Positions 8,025-16,269 of a stretch of 54,177 bases of DNA are shown piece by piece. The stretch lies in NCBI GenBank assembly GCA_902795045.1, contig CADBJU010000022.1, positions 1 to 54,177 of the forward strand. The letters are read 5' to 3'. A program made the position numbers and the translations under genes. The notes beneath the pieces are model-generated. The model was not told the DNA's origin, made no database searches, and saw only the letters and a program-made list of their open reading frames with translations. Origin of the DNA: Oscillospiraceae bacterium. GTDB lineage: Bacteria; Bacillota; Clostridia; Oscillospirales; Oscillospiraceae. The first letter of the stretch is position 1, and each line of letters begins with the position of its first letter.

Positions 8025-8987
8025 TTATCCCATCACGCCGTCGTTAGCGACAAAGGTCAGGAAGGTCGCCTTGTCGGTGAGGATGTACGCGCCCATCTGT
8101 TCGGCCATGACGAGGCAGGCACCCATGCCGGTGTTGGCGGAGATGTACCAGTCGGTGTAGTCCTTGAAGCTCTCGGCCTCGGCCGTGATGCCCAGCTCCT
8201 CCGGCCAGAGGCTCAGTTCCTTGGTGTGTGTGCCGGAACCGTCACCGCGGGAGATAAAGGTGTACTTGCCGTCGGCAATGGCTTTGAAGGCGGCCTTGAC
8301 GTCAGCGGCGTCCTTCACGCCGGCGGGGTCGGCAGACGGGCCGCAGAGCACGAAGAAGTTGTACATCCAGTTCAGGCGCTCATTTTCCATGCCGTCGATC
8401 ACATAGGAGAAGCCATCGGCAATGAAGGCCTCCTCCTGCTTCTTGGAGTGAACCAGGATCAGATCGGCGTTGCCCATCTTGGCGTTTGCGATAGATTTGC
8501 CGGTGCCGGCGGAATAAACCTCGACCTCGTAGCCGTACTTTTCCTCAAAGATGGGCAGCAGGTAACCCAGCAGGCCGGAGTCGTTGACAGAGGTGGTGGT
8601 GGAAAGGCGGATCTTTTTGGTCTCCTCGGTGGCAGCGGGGATCTCGGCGGTGGAGACGGGACGTCCGTCTTTGAGATAGAACAGGTACTCGCCGTACTCT
8701 TCAAAGCCGTAGTTGGCGGCCAGGGTCTGGCCCTCCTCGCTGAGCAGCCAGTTGATCAGAGCCGCGGCGCCGACCGTGTTGATCTTTACATCGCTGACCG
8801 GGTTGCCGTCGGCGTCGACCCAGGGGGCGTCGGGATTGACGGCCAGCAGGCTGTAGTTGTTGATCATGTCGTCGTCCGCTTCCTTGAGGATGCAGGTATC
8901 GACAACCAGACCGTCCGCCGAGGCGGGAACAGCCGACAGAGAGAGGACCATAAGCAGAACGATCAGCAGAGATACAAACTTTTTCAT
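8025..8987 (-). CDS. tupA: Tungstate-binding protein TupA, apparently circularly permuted
   Basis: A 320-residue exported binding protein. Signal peptide residues 1-24, cleavage ASA/DG. Typical TupA proteins begin with an LSTTTSVNDSG-like ligand loop and end with an NPYGVIAVNP...GQPLF-like segment. Here the second segment comes first: NNYSLLAVNPD (43-53), INWLLSEEGQ (78-87) and YGEYLF (98-103). A linker of about 17 residues follows, then IRLSTTTSVNDSG (126-138), SRGDGSGTHTKE and ILTDKATF, and the protein stops at ANDGVMG, where the moved segment would normally continue. The start is set at 8987 by GGAGGAAACGCAT upstream; the earlier in-frame ATG lacks such a site. The fold should be intact, with the cut at a surface loop. 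Confidence 0.85.
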   Translation of the reverse strand: MKKFVSLLIVLLMVLSLSAVPASADGLVVDTCILKEADDDMINNYSLLAVNPDAPWVDADGNPVSDVKINTVGAAALINWLLSEEGQTLAANYGFEEYGEYLFYLKDGRPVSTAEIPAATEETKKIRLSTTTSVNDSGLLGYLLPIFEEKYGYEVEVYSAGTGKSIANAKMGNADLILVHSKKQEEAFIADGFSYVIDGMENERLNWMYNFFVLCGPSADPAGVKDAADVKAAFKAIADGKYTFISRGDGSGTHTKELSLWPEELGITAEAESFKDYTDWYISANTGMGACLVMAEQMGAYILTDKATFLTFVANDGVMG

Positions 8988-9161
8988 ATGCGTTTCCTCC
9001 ATAAAAAAATTCCCCTTCCCCGGACAGAGCGCACGAAAAACCGTGCCGCTTCCGCACCGGAAAAGAGGCTCGTCCACCGCTTTTCGAAAGCGTATTCGAC
9101 TGTAATCAGTTTAGCATTGTTCGTTTGCTTATTCAATCATGTGTGAAAACGGATTGTGCCA

Positions 9162-9194
9162 AACAGCACGAAAGTGAATGAAACAGCATGAAAA
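9162..9194. promoter_or_regulatory. Direct repeat in the tupA/orf84 divergent region, candidate operator
   Basis: AAACAGCACGAAA (9162-9174) and AAACAGCATGAAA (9182-9194) are direct repeats with a period of exactly 20 bases, about two helical turns. They lie in the 270-bp divergent region between tupA and the small plus-strand gene, just before a TATGAT -10-like box at about 9224-9229. A related sequence, ATGAAACAATGCGAAA, occurs on the minus strand at 16372-16387 in the other divergent region of the island. The binding protein is unknown; the island's HTH-PBP regulator is the obvious candidate. Confidence 0.45.
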
Positions 9195-9257
9195 ACTTGC
9201 TGTGCAATTTGCCCTTGCCGTTATATGATAGAGTCAGCGACACCATGGGAGGCGCTT

Positions 9258-9512
9258 ATGAGAATCTGTGAGATTTGGGGGATCACGCCGGAGAGGATCC
9301 GGGAATACCTGCTTGAAGAGGAAAATCTATACATGACAGAACCTGATTGCTATTCCAACGGAAACGTCACGGTCAGCCTGAACATTCTGCCGCCGCGTGT
9401 CCTGGGCGCATTTGCCTTCCCGCAGACACAGGTCATGTTTGAAGGCGGCGACAAAGAGACAGAATCGTTCCACCGTCGCTTTGTTCTGCGCTTCATCTCC
9501 GCGGGAGGATAA
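9258..9512 (+). CDS. Small protein of unknown function in the tungsten island (84 aa)
   Basis: Not recognised. The start at 9258 is chosen for GGGAGGCG seven bases upstream; the frame opens 11 codons earlier without a ribosome binding site. The protein starts MRICEIWGITPERIREYLL (looks helical), then a DCYSNGNVTVSLNILPPR segment that looks like beta strands, and ends FHRRFVLRFISAGG. There is no signal peptide, no membrane helix and no cysteine pair forming a known site. It is transcribed alone and divergently from tupA, and ends at a strong terminator shared with mop. The position argues for a role in tungsten handling, which is inference. Confidence 0.7.
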   Translation: MRICEIWGITPERIREYLLEEENLYMTEPDCYSNGNVTVSLNILPPRVLGAFAFPQTQVMFEGGDKETESFHRRFVLRFISAGG

Positions 9513-9516
9513 ATCT

Positions 9517-9554
9517 GCGGGCTGCAGCTTATTTCGCTGCAGCCCGCGTTTTTT
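9517..9554. terminator. Bidirectional terminator between orf84 and mop
   Basis: Stem GCGGGCTGCAGC / GCTGCAGCCCGC with a TTATTTC loop, followed by GTTTTTTG on the plus strand. It separates two convergent genes. Confidence 0.9.
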
Positions 9555-9556
9555 GT

Positions 9557-9769
9557 TCACTCGTCCACGCCGACCATGACGTTGCTGGCCTTGATGACGG
9601 CATAGGCTGTGCCGCCGACTTGAAGGCCGAGCTCACGGATCGAGGACATGGTGATGACGGAACTGATGATGTTCCCGCCGCCGATATCCAGCTTTACGAT
9701 CCCGTTGACCGCGCCTTCCTGGATCTCCACGATCGTGCCCTTGAACTGATTTCTCGCACTGAGTTTCAT
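9557..9769 (-). CDS. mop: Molbindin-like TOBE domain protein (Mop)
   Basis: A 70-residue single-domain protein, MKLSARNQFKGTIVEIQ at the start and AVIKASNVMVGVDE at the end, matching the Mop/TOBE fold that binds molybdate or tungstate oxyanions at subunit interfaces. It would act as a cytoplasmic metal store or buffer. It is the last gene of the minus-strand run from the HTH-PBP regulator through the two MoeA and two FAD genes, 44 bases after the FAD protein. TOBE proteins do not discriminate Mo from W by sequence; tungstate is inferred from context. Confidence 0.88.
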   Translation of the reverse strand: MKLSARNQFKGTIVEIQEGAVNGIVKLDIGGGNIISSVITMSSIRELGLQVGGTAYAVIKASNVMVGVDE

Positions 9770-9813
9770 AATAATTTCTCCTTTTCATTGAATATACGGA
9801 TAAACCCGTACGT

Positions 9814-10707
9814 TTACGAAAGTGAAGCACCGGCCTCATGCCCGACGCGCTGCGCCTGGGAAGCAGCGGAATCCACAATGTCGTGTACCCGGCAGCAGTT
9901 TCCCGCAAGGCTGAGCCAGGGGGAAGCATCAAGTTCCCGCACAAGCGCTCTCTCCGGGATCAGGCCCAGTGCCGTGACGAGGGTGTCGCAGGCGATATAC
10001 TCCCGCTCGCCGCTGTCCAGATGTTCGGCAGTCACGCCGGAAATGCGGCCCTGCCCGTGGATCTCCCGCACTGTCATGCGGCAGCACAGCGGGATATGGT
10101 ACGCCTCCATGCAGCGATGGTAATTTCTCGCCATGCCGCCATAGGTTTCGCCCTGCTCCAGAACGGCGATCACATGCTTTCCCTCCAGCGAGAAGCGGCG
10201 GGCCATGATCATGCCGAGATCACCGCTGCCGAGGATCAGCACCTCGCGGCCCGGATTCTGATGCCGGAGGTTGATCATCTCCTGCGCCTGTCCGGCGGTG
10301 AAGATTCCGGCAGGGCGCGTCCCCGCGACAGGCAGGGCGCCGATGCTTTTTTCCCGGCAGCCCGAAGCGAGGATCAGACGCTCGAAGCGCACACGGCTTA
10401 CACAGCCTCGGCGCGATAAAACTGCGGCTTTATCGTGAGAAACGGAGAGCACCTCTGTACCGAGCGACAGACGTACGCCGGTGCCTGCAAGCGCCGCAAG
10501 GAGGCGCTCGGTATACTCCGGACCGGAGAGTTCCTCACCGAAGGCTGTAAGGCCAAAACCACGGTGTATGCACTGGGGGAGCACACCGCCGGGAATGGCT
10601 GACCGGTCTGCAAGGAGGATATCCCGGCATCCGGCGTCCCAGGCGGACAAGGCTGCGGAGAGCCCCGCGGCCCCCGCGCCCACGATCAGCAGCTTAACAT
10701 GCTCCAT
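9814..10707 (-). CDS. FAD/NAD(P)-dependent oxidoreductase (GlpB / hydrogen-cyanide-synthase-B-like)
   Basis: A 297-residue flavoprotein. It has an N-terminal FAD dinucleotide motif LLIVGAGAAGLSAALSA (about 5-21), a second dinucleotide motif VLILGSGDLGMIMARRFS in the middle and the ATG motif-like LVTALGLIPERALVRE near 250. The start at 10707 has GGAGAGGATATACA upstream and overlaps the end of the preceding gene by 14 bases, so the two are a coupled pair. Such two-gene pairs occur in clostridial glycerol-3-phosphate and amino-acid oxidising systems. Here the pair sits between moeA and mop in a tungsten island, so electron transfer to or from the aldehyde oxidoreductase is a plausible role, but this is inference. 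Confidence 0.75.
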   Translation of the reverse strand: MEHVKLLIVGAGAAGLSAALSAWDAGCRDILLADRSAIPGGVLPQCIHRGFGLTAFGEELSGPEYTERLLAALAGTGVRLSLGTEVLSVSHDKAAVLSRRGCVSRVRFERLILASGCREKSIGALPVAGTRPAGIFTAGQAQEMINLRHQNPGREVLILGSGDLGMIMARRFSLEGKHVIAVLEQGETYGGMARNYHRCMEAYHIPLCCRMTVREIHGQGRISGVTAEHLDSGEREYIACDTLVTALGLIPERALVRELDASPWLSLAGNCCRVHDIVDSAASQAQRVGHEAGASLS

Positions 10708-12127
10708 TGTATATCCTCTCCGTGCCCTTGCCGTCTTTGGTGACGGCGCTTTCCGGCATACGCAGCGCCTCGGAAAGCAGCGCCGCGATCTTCTGCTCAC
10801 AGCGCGCGCCCTGGCAGCACCCCATGCCCGTACCGACACGCCGTTTGACGCCGTCCACCGTGCATGCTCCGCGGCGGATCGCTTCAAGGACCTCGGCGCG
10901 GGTGACATCCTCACAGCAGCAAATGATTTCGCCGTAATCGGCCTCTGCCGCGGCAAGCTTCCGCCGCTCGTCAAAGGACAGGACGTGTGCTTTTGGAATG
11001 GCACGGCGGATCGGATCAAAGGCCTTGTTTTCTTCCGCGTGCAGCTCCCGCGCCAGCGCTGCTGCCACGTATTGGCCGAGCTCCCGCGCGCAGGTCAGGC
11101 CCGGGGTTTTGATCCCGATCAGGCTCCAGAAGCGCTCCGCGGGGTGTTCAATGCAAAAGCTGTGGATACTCCTCCCGTCCATCTGCTCGGGGTTGGGGCG
11201 CACAGCCGCAAAGGAACGGATGGTCCCGTCAAGGTCGAGACCGGGCAGCAGACGCGACGCCTGCTCTCTCACCCAGAAGAGGCCGCCCTCTGTCGTGGCG
11301 TAATCGAGGGTGTTGTCCCTCTCGAACGGGCCGAGAAGAAGACTTCCTTCGACAGTCGGGACAACGGTCAGCCCCTTAACTTTTTCTTCCGGCTCATATT
11401 CCAGAATATGCGTGGGCTTGCCCACGCTGTTTTTGTCCAGCACCAGATAATCGCCCGCCGTGGGAACGATGCGGACGGAGGGCGGGAACAGCAGTTCCTG
11501 CACCCAATGGGCCGCAAGGCCCGCGCAGTTGATCACCGCGCGTGTACGGATGCTGCCCCGATCCGTCTCCAGCAGGTAGCCTTCGGCGTCACGGTGAAGA
11601 GCTTCCACTTTTGTGTTCAGCCGAAGCTGCACCCCATTGTGAACCGCGTTTTCGCAGGCGGCGATCCCCAGCTGCCAGGGATTGACTGTCCCGGCTGTCG
11701 GAGAAAACAGCGCATGCCGAAGTCCCGGGGCAAGCCCCGGCTCCATGGCGTAAACACGCTCGGCGTCCAGAAGCCGCAGACCGGGGACGCCGTTTGCCTC
11801 CCCGTTTTGGAGCTTATTCCTGAGCACCGCGTCGGCCCTCGGCCCAAAACTCAGCATCAGCGAGCCGCAGCGGGAAAAGGGGACATCCAGTTCTTTGCAA
11901 AGTCGATCAAAGGCTGCGTTTGCCCGCACGGTCATCTCGGCCTTTAAGGTCCCCGGTTCGTGATCGTAGCCCGGATAGACAACAGCGGTATTGGCGCGGG
12001 AGATGCCGGTGCACACATCCTCCCGCGCCTCCAGAAGGGCAATGTCCAGTTTCCGGCGGCTCAGCTCCCGGGCGGCAAAGCAGCCCAGAAGCCCGCCGCC
12101 GATGACAGCTGCATCAAAGCGTTCCAT
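10694..12127 (-). CDS. FAD-dependent dehydrogenase with C-terminal BFD-type [2Fe-2S] domain (GlpA-like)
   Basis: A 477-residue protein of the DAO/GlpA fold: N-terminal FAD motif AAVIGGGLLGCFAARELS (about 6-23), an INCAGLAAHWV segment near 200, and a C-terminal BFD-like domain (about 398-455) with CCCEDVT and GMGCCQGARC, the spaced cysteines of a [2Fe-2S] site. It starts directly after the MoeA fusion (1 bp gap) and overlaps the second FAD gene. In other clusters this type oxidises glycerol-3-phosphate or amino acids. The substrate here is unknown; an Fe-S/FAD relay between the tungsten enzyme's ferredoxin and NAD(P) or a quinone is an alternative. Confidence 0.75.
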   Translation of the reverse strand: MERFDAAVIGGGLLGCFAARELSRRKLDIALLEAREDVCTGISRANTAVVYPGYDHEPGTLKAEMTVRANAAFDRLCKELDVPFSRCGSLMLSFGPRADAVLRNKLQNGEANGVPGLRLLDAERVYAMEPGLAPGLRHALFSPTAGTVNPWQLGIAACENAVHNGVQLRLNTKVEALHRDAEGYLLETDRGSIRTRAVINCAGLAAHWVQELLFPPSVRIVPTAGDYLVLDKNSVGKPTHILEYEPEEKVKGLTVVPTVEGSLLLGPFERDNTLDYATTEGGLFWVREQASRLLPGLDLDGTIRSFAAVRPNPEQMDGRSIHSFCIEHPAERFWSLIGIKTPGLTCARELGQYVAAALARELHAEENKAFDPIRRAIPKAHVLSFDERRKLAAAEADYGEIICCCEDVTRAEVLEAIRRGACTVDGVKRRVGTGMGCCQGARCEQKIAALLSEALRMPESAVTKDGKGTERIYNGAC

Positions 12128-12128
12128 C

Positions 12129-14039
12129 TCAGAAAACGTCGATGATCTCGCCGGGGCGATCGAGCGTATAGCCGCCCATGGCCTCGATGCGCGCGCGAAA
12201 CGCCTCGCTCTTGAGCGTTTTCACAAGCTGCCTGACGAGGGTCGTTCCCCAGGCGGATTCCGGGATCAGCAGATCGTATTCCTCCAGACAGATGGGGAGG
12301 AAGTCCAGATCGTAGAGTTTTGCCGTGGAGTAGATGCCGAGCCCCGCGTCGGCGGAGTTCCCGGCGATCTGCACGGCGACGGCGTTGTGGGTCATCTCCT
12401 CGCGCTCATAGCCGTAAATTCTGTCACGTTCCATGCCGTCTTTATCGCAGAGATAATCCATCAGGATACGAGTGCCGGAACCCTTTTGACGGTTTACATA
12501 ACGCACACCATCCCGGGCAATATCCGCGAAGGAGCCGATGCCGAGCGGATTGCCCTTCTGCAGCATCAGGCCCTGCTGCCGACCCACGCAGCGCAGCAGA
12601 TAGACGCCGCCGTGGGGGAAATATTTTTTGATATAGCTGCGGTTGTATTCACCGGTCTGGGTATCGAGCAGATGGATCCCCGCCGCGTGGGCTTCGCCCC
12701 GGCGGACGGCCATGATCCCGCCCATGGAGCCCACATGCGCGGAGCTGAGATACAGGCGGTGGTCAGCCCGGTGCATGAGATCGGAAAGCTCATCCATCAG
12801 CGGATCATGGCTGCCGATGACTACAAGGGTGTTTTTCAGGCGGTTTTTGGAGCCCAGCAGGCGCACGCGCACCTCTTCACCGGCGGTGTAGCCCTCGGTG
12901 CCCTGGGGCACCTCGATGATGCCGTCGGCCTTCATGAAGGAGGAGACCACGCCGCTGCCGCGGGGCAGAGGGGAGGCCATGAGGGTATTGCCCACATAGC
13001 CCATGCGCACGCGGACATATTCCTGATATTTAAGCCCCGATACCACCGGCCGCGTGAGCTTTGCGCGAGTGCGGCTGCCGCTGTCGCTTTCCCGCTCATA
13101 CCAGCAGTCGATGAGCGGGCGCAGCAGCTCTTCGATGACGATGATGCCGGAGACCGGATAACCCGGCACGCCGAGGATCGGCACCGCGCCACGGGCGCCC
13201 AGAATGGCAGGCTTGCCAGGTTTGATGGCAATGCCGTGGTACAGAACCTCACCGACCTCGCGCACGGCGGCGGTGGAGTAATCGTCCCGCCCGGCGGAGG
13301 AACCGGCGTTGAGGATCACCATGTCACATTCCTCCGCCGCCTTTTGCAGCGCCTCCCGGATCAGATCATAGCGGTCCGGCACGATGGGATAAGTCACCGG
13401 CACCGCGTTCCATTCCCGCAGCATGGCGGAGAAGATGGAGGAATTGAATTCCAGAATATCCCCGGGCTTCGGATCGGCACAGGGCGGAATGATCTCATCG
13501 CCCGTGGGGATGATAGCGACACGCGGGCAGCGGATGACCTCCAGCTCACCGACGCCGCCCGCGATCATGGCACCGATGGCGGCGGCGCTGACCTCCATGA
13601 AGCCGGGCAGAATCATTTCACCGGCGCAGATATCCTCGCCGATCTGGCGGATATGCTGCCAGGGGGCGGCGGGGGCATGGATGGTGACACTGCCATCGTC
13701 ATTCTGCAGGATGTCCTCCACCATGATCACCGCGTCACAGCCCTCCGGAATGGGATCGCCGGTGTCCACCACAATAAACTGCCCCGGCCGGAGCGTCACA
13801 GGCGTGGTCTCGGTGGCGCCGAAGCTGTCCTTCGCGTGCAGGGCCACGCCGTCCATGGCGCTGGCGGCATAGTGGGGGGCATTGATCCTGGCGTATACGG
13901 CTTTCGCGGTGATGCGGCCGTATGCGTCAGATACCGGGATCGTCTCTGTTTTTCCTGCAAAGCCGTTTTCCCGCAGCTTTTTCAGATACTCTTTTTTCGC
14001 TTGATCCAGCGGAACATTGGTCAGATATTCAAAAGCCAT
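12129..14039 (-). CDS. moeA: MoeA (molybdopterin molybdotransferase) fused to a PBP-like domain
   Basis: A 636-residue fusion. Residues about 1-405 are MoeA: SAMDGVAL (about 62-69), DPIPEGCDAV, FIPTGDE-like VAIIPTGDEI, and NAGSSAGRDDYS with GIAIKPGKPAILG. Residues about 415-636 form a PBP-like domain (opening VIGSHDPLMDELSDLM) homologous to the C-terminal half of the regulator at 15331-16269. MoeA inserts Mo or W into molybdopterin-AMP; the added domain may sense or present the oxyanion or cofactor. The start at 14039 is chosen for GGAAAGGTGATCATA. Last 1 bp before the FAD gene. Such fusions are known in archaea and clostridia. Confidence 0.88.
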   Translation of the reverse strand: MAFEYLTNVPLDQAKKEYLKKLRENGFAGKTETIPVSDAYGRITAKAVYARINAPHYAASAMDGVALHAKDSFGATETTPVTLRPGQFIVVDTGDPIPEGCDAVIMVEDILQNDDGSVTIHAPAAPWQHIRQIGEDICAGEMILPGFMEVSAAAIGAMIAGGVGELEVIRCPRVAIIPTGDEIIPPCADPKPGDILEFNSSIFSAMLREWNAVPVTYPIVPDRYDLIREALQKAAEECDMVILNAGSSAGRDDYSTAAVREVGEVLYHGIAIKPGKPAILGARGAVPILGVPGYPVSGIIVIEELLRPLIDCWYERESDSGSRTRAKLTRPVVSGLKYQEYVRVRMGYVGNTLMASPLPRGSGVVSSFMKADGIIEVPQGTEGYTAGEEVRVRLLGSKNRLKNTLVVIGSHDPLMDELSDLMHRADHRLYLSSAHVGSMGGIMAVRRGEAHAAGIHLLDTQTGEYNRSYIKKYFPHGGVYLLRCVGRQQGLMLQKGNPLGIGSFADIARDGVRYVNRQKGSGTRILMDYLCDKDGMERDRIYGYEREEMTHNAVAVQIAGNSADAGLGIYSTAKLYDLDFLPICLEEYDLLIPESAWGTTLVRQLVKTLKSEAFRARIEAMGGYTLDRPGEIIDVF

Positions 14040-14059
14040 TATGATCACCTTTCCTTATA

Positions 14060-14110
14060 GGCTCCCCTGTAAGGGGAGCTGGCATGGCCGACCGGCCATG
14101 ACTGAGGGAG
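14060..14110. repeat. Dispersed palindromic repeat between the two moeA genes
   Basis: GGCTCCCCT-GTA-AGGGGAGC followed by GGCATGGCCG-ACC-GGCCATG and ACTGAGGGAG. This two-hairpin layout (ggctcccc / ctgagggag ends) is the pattern of a repeat scattered through many Oscillospiraceae genomes. It fills most of the 76-bp gap between moeA paralogs. Confidence 0.7.
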
Positions 14111-14115
14111 TAATA

Positions 14116-15327
14116 TTATTTCCAAAATACATCCACAGCCGCATCCTTCGGCAGACCCTCGCAGTCGCGGCTAATCATGAAATATCCGTCCGCGCCCGCA
14201 AGCTGGGTAATGAGACCGGACTTGGAGTGGATCGGCACGGCGGTCAGCTGATCGCCGCGCTTTTCGAGGCGGCAGACGCTCACCTGCGCGCGCCCGTGGT
14301 TTGCGCCGATGCTTTCACTGAGCCGTGCGCATACCGGATGGTCGGAGACTTGTCTTCCCTCCAGGCGCGCAAGGAGCGGCAGAACAAAGAGCTTCGCCAC
14401 AAAGTATGCCGCGACCGGATGACCCGGCAGCCCGATCAGCGGCTTGTTCTCAGCCCGTCCCAGAATCGTGGGCTTGCCGGGCTTGATGGCGATGCCGTGC
14501 AGCAGGAGTTTTCCGAGCGATTCGATGATGCGGCAGGCCGCGTCCTTCACACCGGCGCTGCTGCCGCCGGAGAGGATCACCGCGTCACAGCTTTCCAGCG
14601 CATCACGGACGGCTTTATGCAGCAGGGCTTCATCATCCGTGATGATCCCGTACTGTACCGGCTCCGCACCGACTTCACGCAGCAGCGCCGTGAGCATCGG
14701 CATGTTCACGTCCCGCACCTGTCCGGGGCCAGGGGTCTCGGCGGCAGGCACGAGCTCGTCCCCGGTGGAGAGAACGCCCACCTTGAGACGTGGCCTTACC
14801 GGAACCTCCGTCCTCCCGATCGCGGCGAGCGCACCGATATCCTGGGCGCGCAGCACCTGGCCTGAGCGCAGAATGACCTTGCCGGGGTACACGTCGTCCC
14901 CGCGGAAGATGAGATTCATGCCGGGCGCGCCGGGCTTGAGGATGCCGATGGTGCCGTCGCCGTAATCCTCGGTATATTCGATCATCACCATGCAGTCTCC
15001 ACCCTCGGGGATCGCGCCGCCGGTGGGCACATAGGCGCACTCGCCGCGTTTAAGTGTAAGCTGTGCATCCTCTCCCATTCTGACCTCGCCCCCCAGCTCC
15101 AGGATCGCGGGGATCGCGTCGGAGCAGCCGAAGGTGTCGGACGCGCGCACGGCGTAGCCGTCCACCGTGGAGCGGTCAAAGTCCGGCACATACTCCGACG
15201 CCGTGATGTCCTCCGCAAGGACACGGCCCAGGGCATGTTCGAGCGGGACAAGCTCCTTCCTGTCAAGGGGCCTGAATTCTTTTTCGATCAGCCGGTAAAC
15301 CTCCTCCGGCGTTTTTACTTCCAGCAC
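14116..15327 (-). CDS. moeA: MoeA, second copy (molybdopterin molybdo/tungstotransferase)
   Basis: A 403-residue stand-alone MoeA of normal length. Landmarks: FDRSTVDGYAVRASD (about 49-63), VPTGGAIPEGGDCMVMIE (about 99-116), GVLSTGDELV (about 183-192), ILSGGSSAGVKD (about 248-259) and GIAIKPGKPTILG. It inserts the metal into the pyranopterin cofactor. Two MoeA paralogs in tungsten-using organisms are often read as one for Mo and one for W. The gene lies 3 bp after the regulator stop, in the same transcript. Confidence 0.92.
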   Translation of the reverse strand: MLEVKTPEEVYRLIEKEFRPLDRKELVPLEHALGRVLAEDITASEYVPDFDRSTVDGYAVRASDTFGCSDAIPAILELGGEVRMGEDAQLTLKRGECAYVPTGGAIPEGGDCMVMIEYTEDYGDGTIGILKPGAPGMNLIFRGDDVYPGKVILRSGQVLRAQDIGALAAIGRTEVPVRPRLKVGVLSTGDELVPAAETPGPGQVRDVNMPMLTALLREVGAEPVQYGIITDDEALLHKAVRDALESCDAVILSGGSSAGVKDAACRIIESLGKLLLHGIAIKPGKPTILGRAENKPLIGLPGHPVAAYFVAKLFVLPLLARLEGRQVSDHPVCARLSESIGANHGRAQVSVCRLEKRGDQLTAVPIHSKSGLITQLAGADGYFMISRDCEGLPKDAAVDVFWK

Positions 15328-15330
15328 GCT

Positions 15331-16269
15331 TCACACCTCCGCCACAATCTTTCCCAGATCGCGGTAATCATTCCCGGAAAAGTGGCGCAGCTCCTTCCGA
15401 AAGGCATCACTGCGCAGGATATCCAGCAATTCTTCCCCCTCGGTGCTTTCCAGCAGCTCCCGATGTACGACCAGATCAAAGCGCTCCTGCAGCAGGGGAA
15501 TGAAATCCAGCCCTTCGATCTGTCGGGCGATGCGCTCCGTTCCGATGGCGAGGTCTGCCTCCCCGTCCGCGATCGCCGCAGCCATGGTCAGGTGGGAGCG
15601 CATTTCACACTCATAGCCGCTCACCATGCGCTTATCCAGTCCCATGCGGTGCAGCTGCTCATCCAGCAGCACACGAGCGCTGGAACCGGGGCGGCGGTTG
15701 AGAACGGAGATGTCCCGCCGCGCAAGATCGCGCCAGCCGCGGATCTCCTTGGGGTTGCCGGCAGCAACGTAGAAGCCCTGGGCACGATAGGAGATGTTGA
15801 TGAGCGCGGCGGGTATGCCGGGCAGCAGCTTTTTCACAAACGGGGCGTTGAAGTCCTTCTCCGTCACGTCGTACAGGTGGCAGGCCGCCGCGTCCACGCG
15901 TCCTTCATAAAGGGCGAGAAGCCCCTCAAAGCTGTTGAGATAAACGCGCTGTGCCGGGATTGAGTGCTGGTGCAGATAGTTTGCCAGAATATCCAGCACA
16001 ACATCCTGCCCGGAGATCACGAGCCCGCCTTCCTCCTGTACCGGGTTTAAGAGCGCGCTGTGCACCTCGATCCTTTTGACGGGCTGTACGCTCTGTTCAT
16101 GGCGGGAGCGGGCGATGTAGGCGTCCACGTCATCCTGTGTAAAGCGGACCTTTCGGCCGATCTTGTAGGAATTGATCTCGCCGCGCCGGATCAGCTCATA
16201 AACCGTGGATTTGCTGATGTGGAGGATGTCGGCGACCTCCTGTGTGGAAAGCGATTTGTTCTGTGCCAA
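15331..16269 (-). CDS. HTH regulator with PBP-like (molybdate/tungstate-type) sensor domain
   Basis: A 312-residue one-component regulator. Residues 1-55 are an excisionase/MerR-like DNA-binding domain (LSTQEVADILHISKSTVYEL, IRRGEI, IGRKVRFTQDDVDAYI). Residues about 80-300 are a PBP-like domain (VISGQDVVLDILANYL, RRPGSSARVLLDEQL, AIADGEADLAIGTERIA) of the same kind as the tail of the MoeA fusion two genes on. It is the first gene of the minus-strand cofactor operon and divergent from the aldehyde oxidoreductase gene, so it probably controls both. The ligand (tungstate, molybdate or cofactor) is inferred. Confidence 0.8.
   Translation of the reverse strand: MAQNKSLSTQEVADILHISKSTVYELIRRGEINSYKIGRKVRFTQDDVDAYIARSRHEQSVQPVKRIEVHSALLNPVQEEGGLVISGQDVVLDILANYLHQHSIPAQRVYLNSFEGLLALYEGRVDAAACHLYDVTEKDFNAPFVKKLLPGIPAALINISYRAQGFYVAAGNPKEIRGWRDLARRDISVLNRRPGSSARVLLDEQLHRMGLDKRMVSGYECEMRSHLTMAAAIADGEADLAIGTERIARQIEGLDFIPLLQERFDLVVHRELLESTEGEELLDILRSDAFRKELRHFSGNDYRDLGKIVAEV

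Noticed and set aside
11991-14060. Long plus-strand frame opposite the MoeA fusion
   Set aside because: Shadow of a GC-rich gene on the other strand; no ribosome binding site and biased composition.
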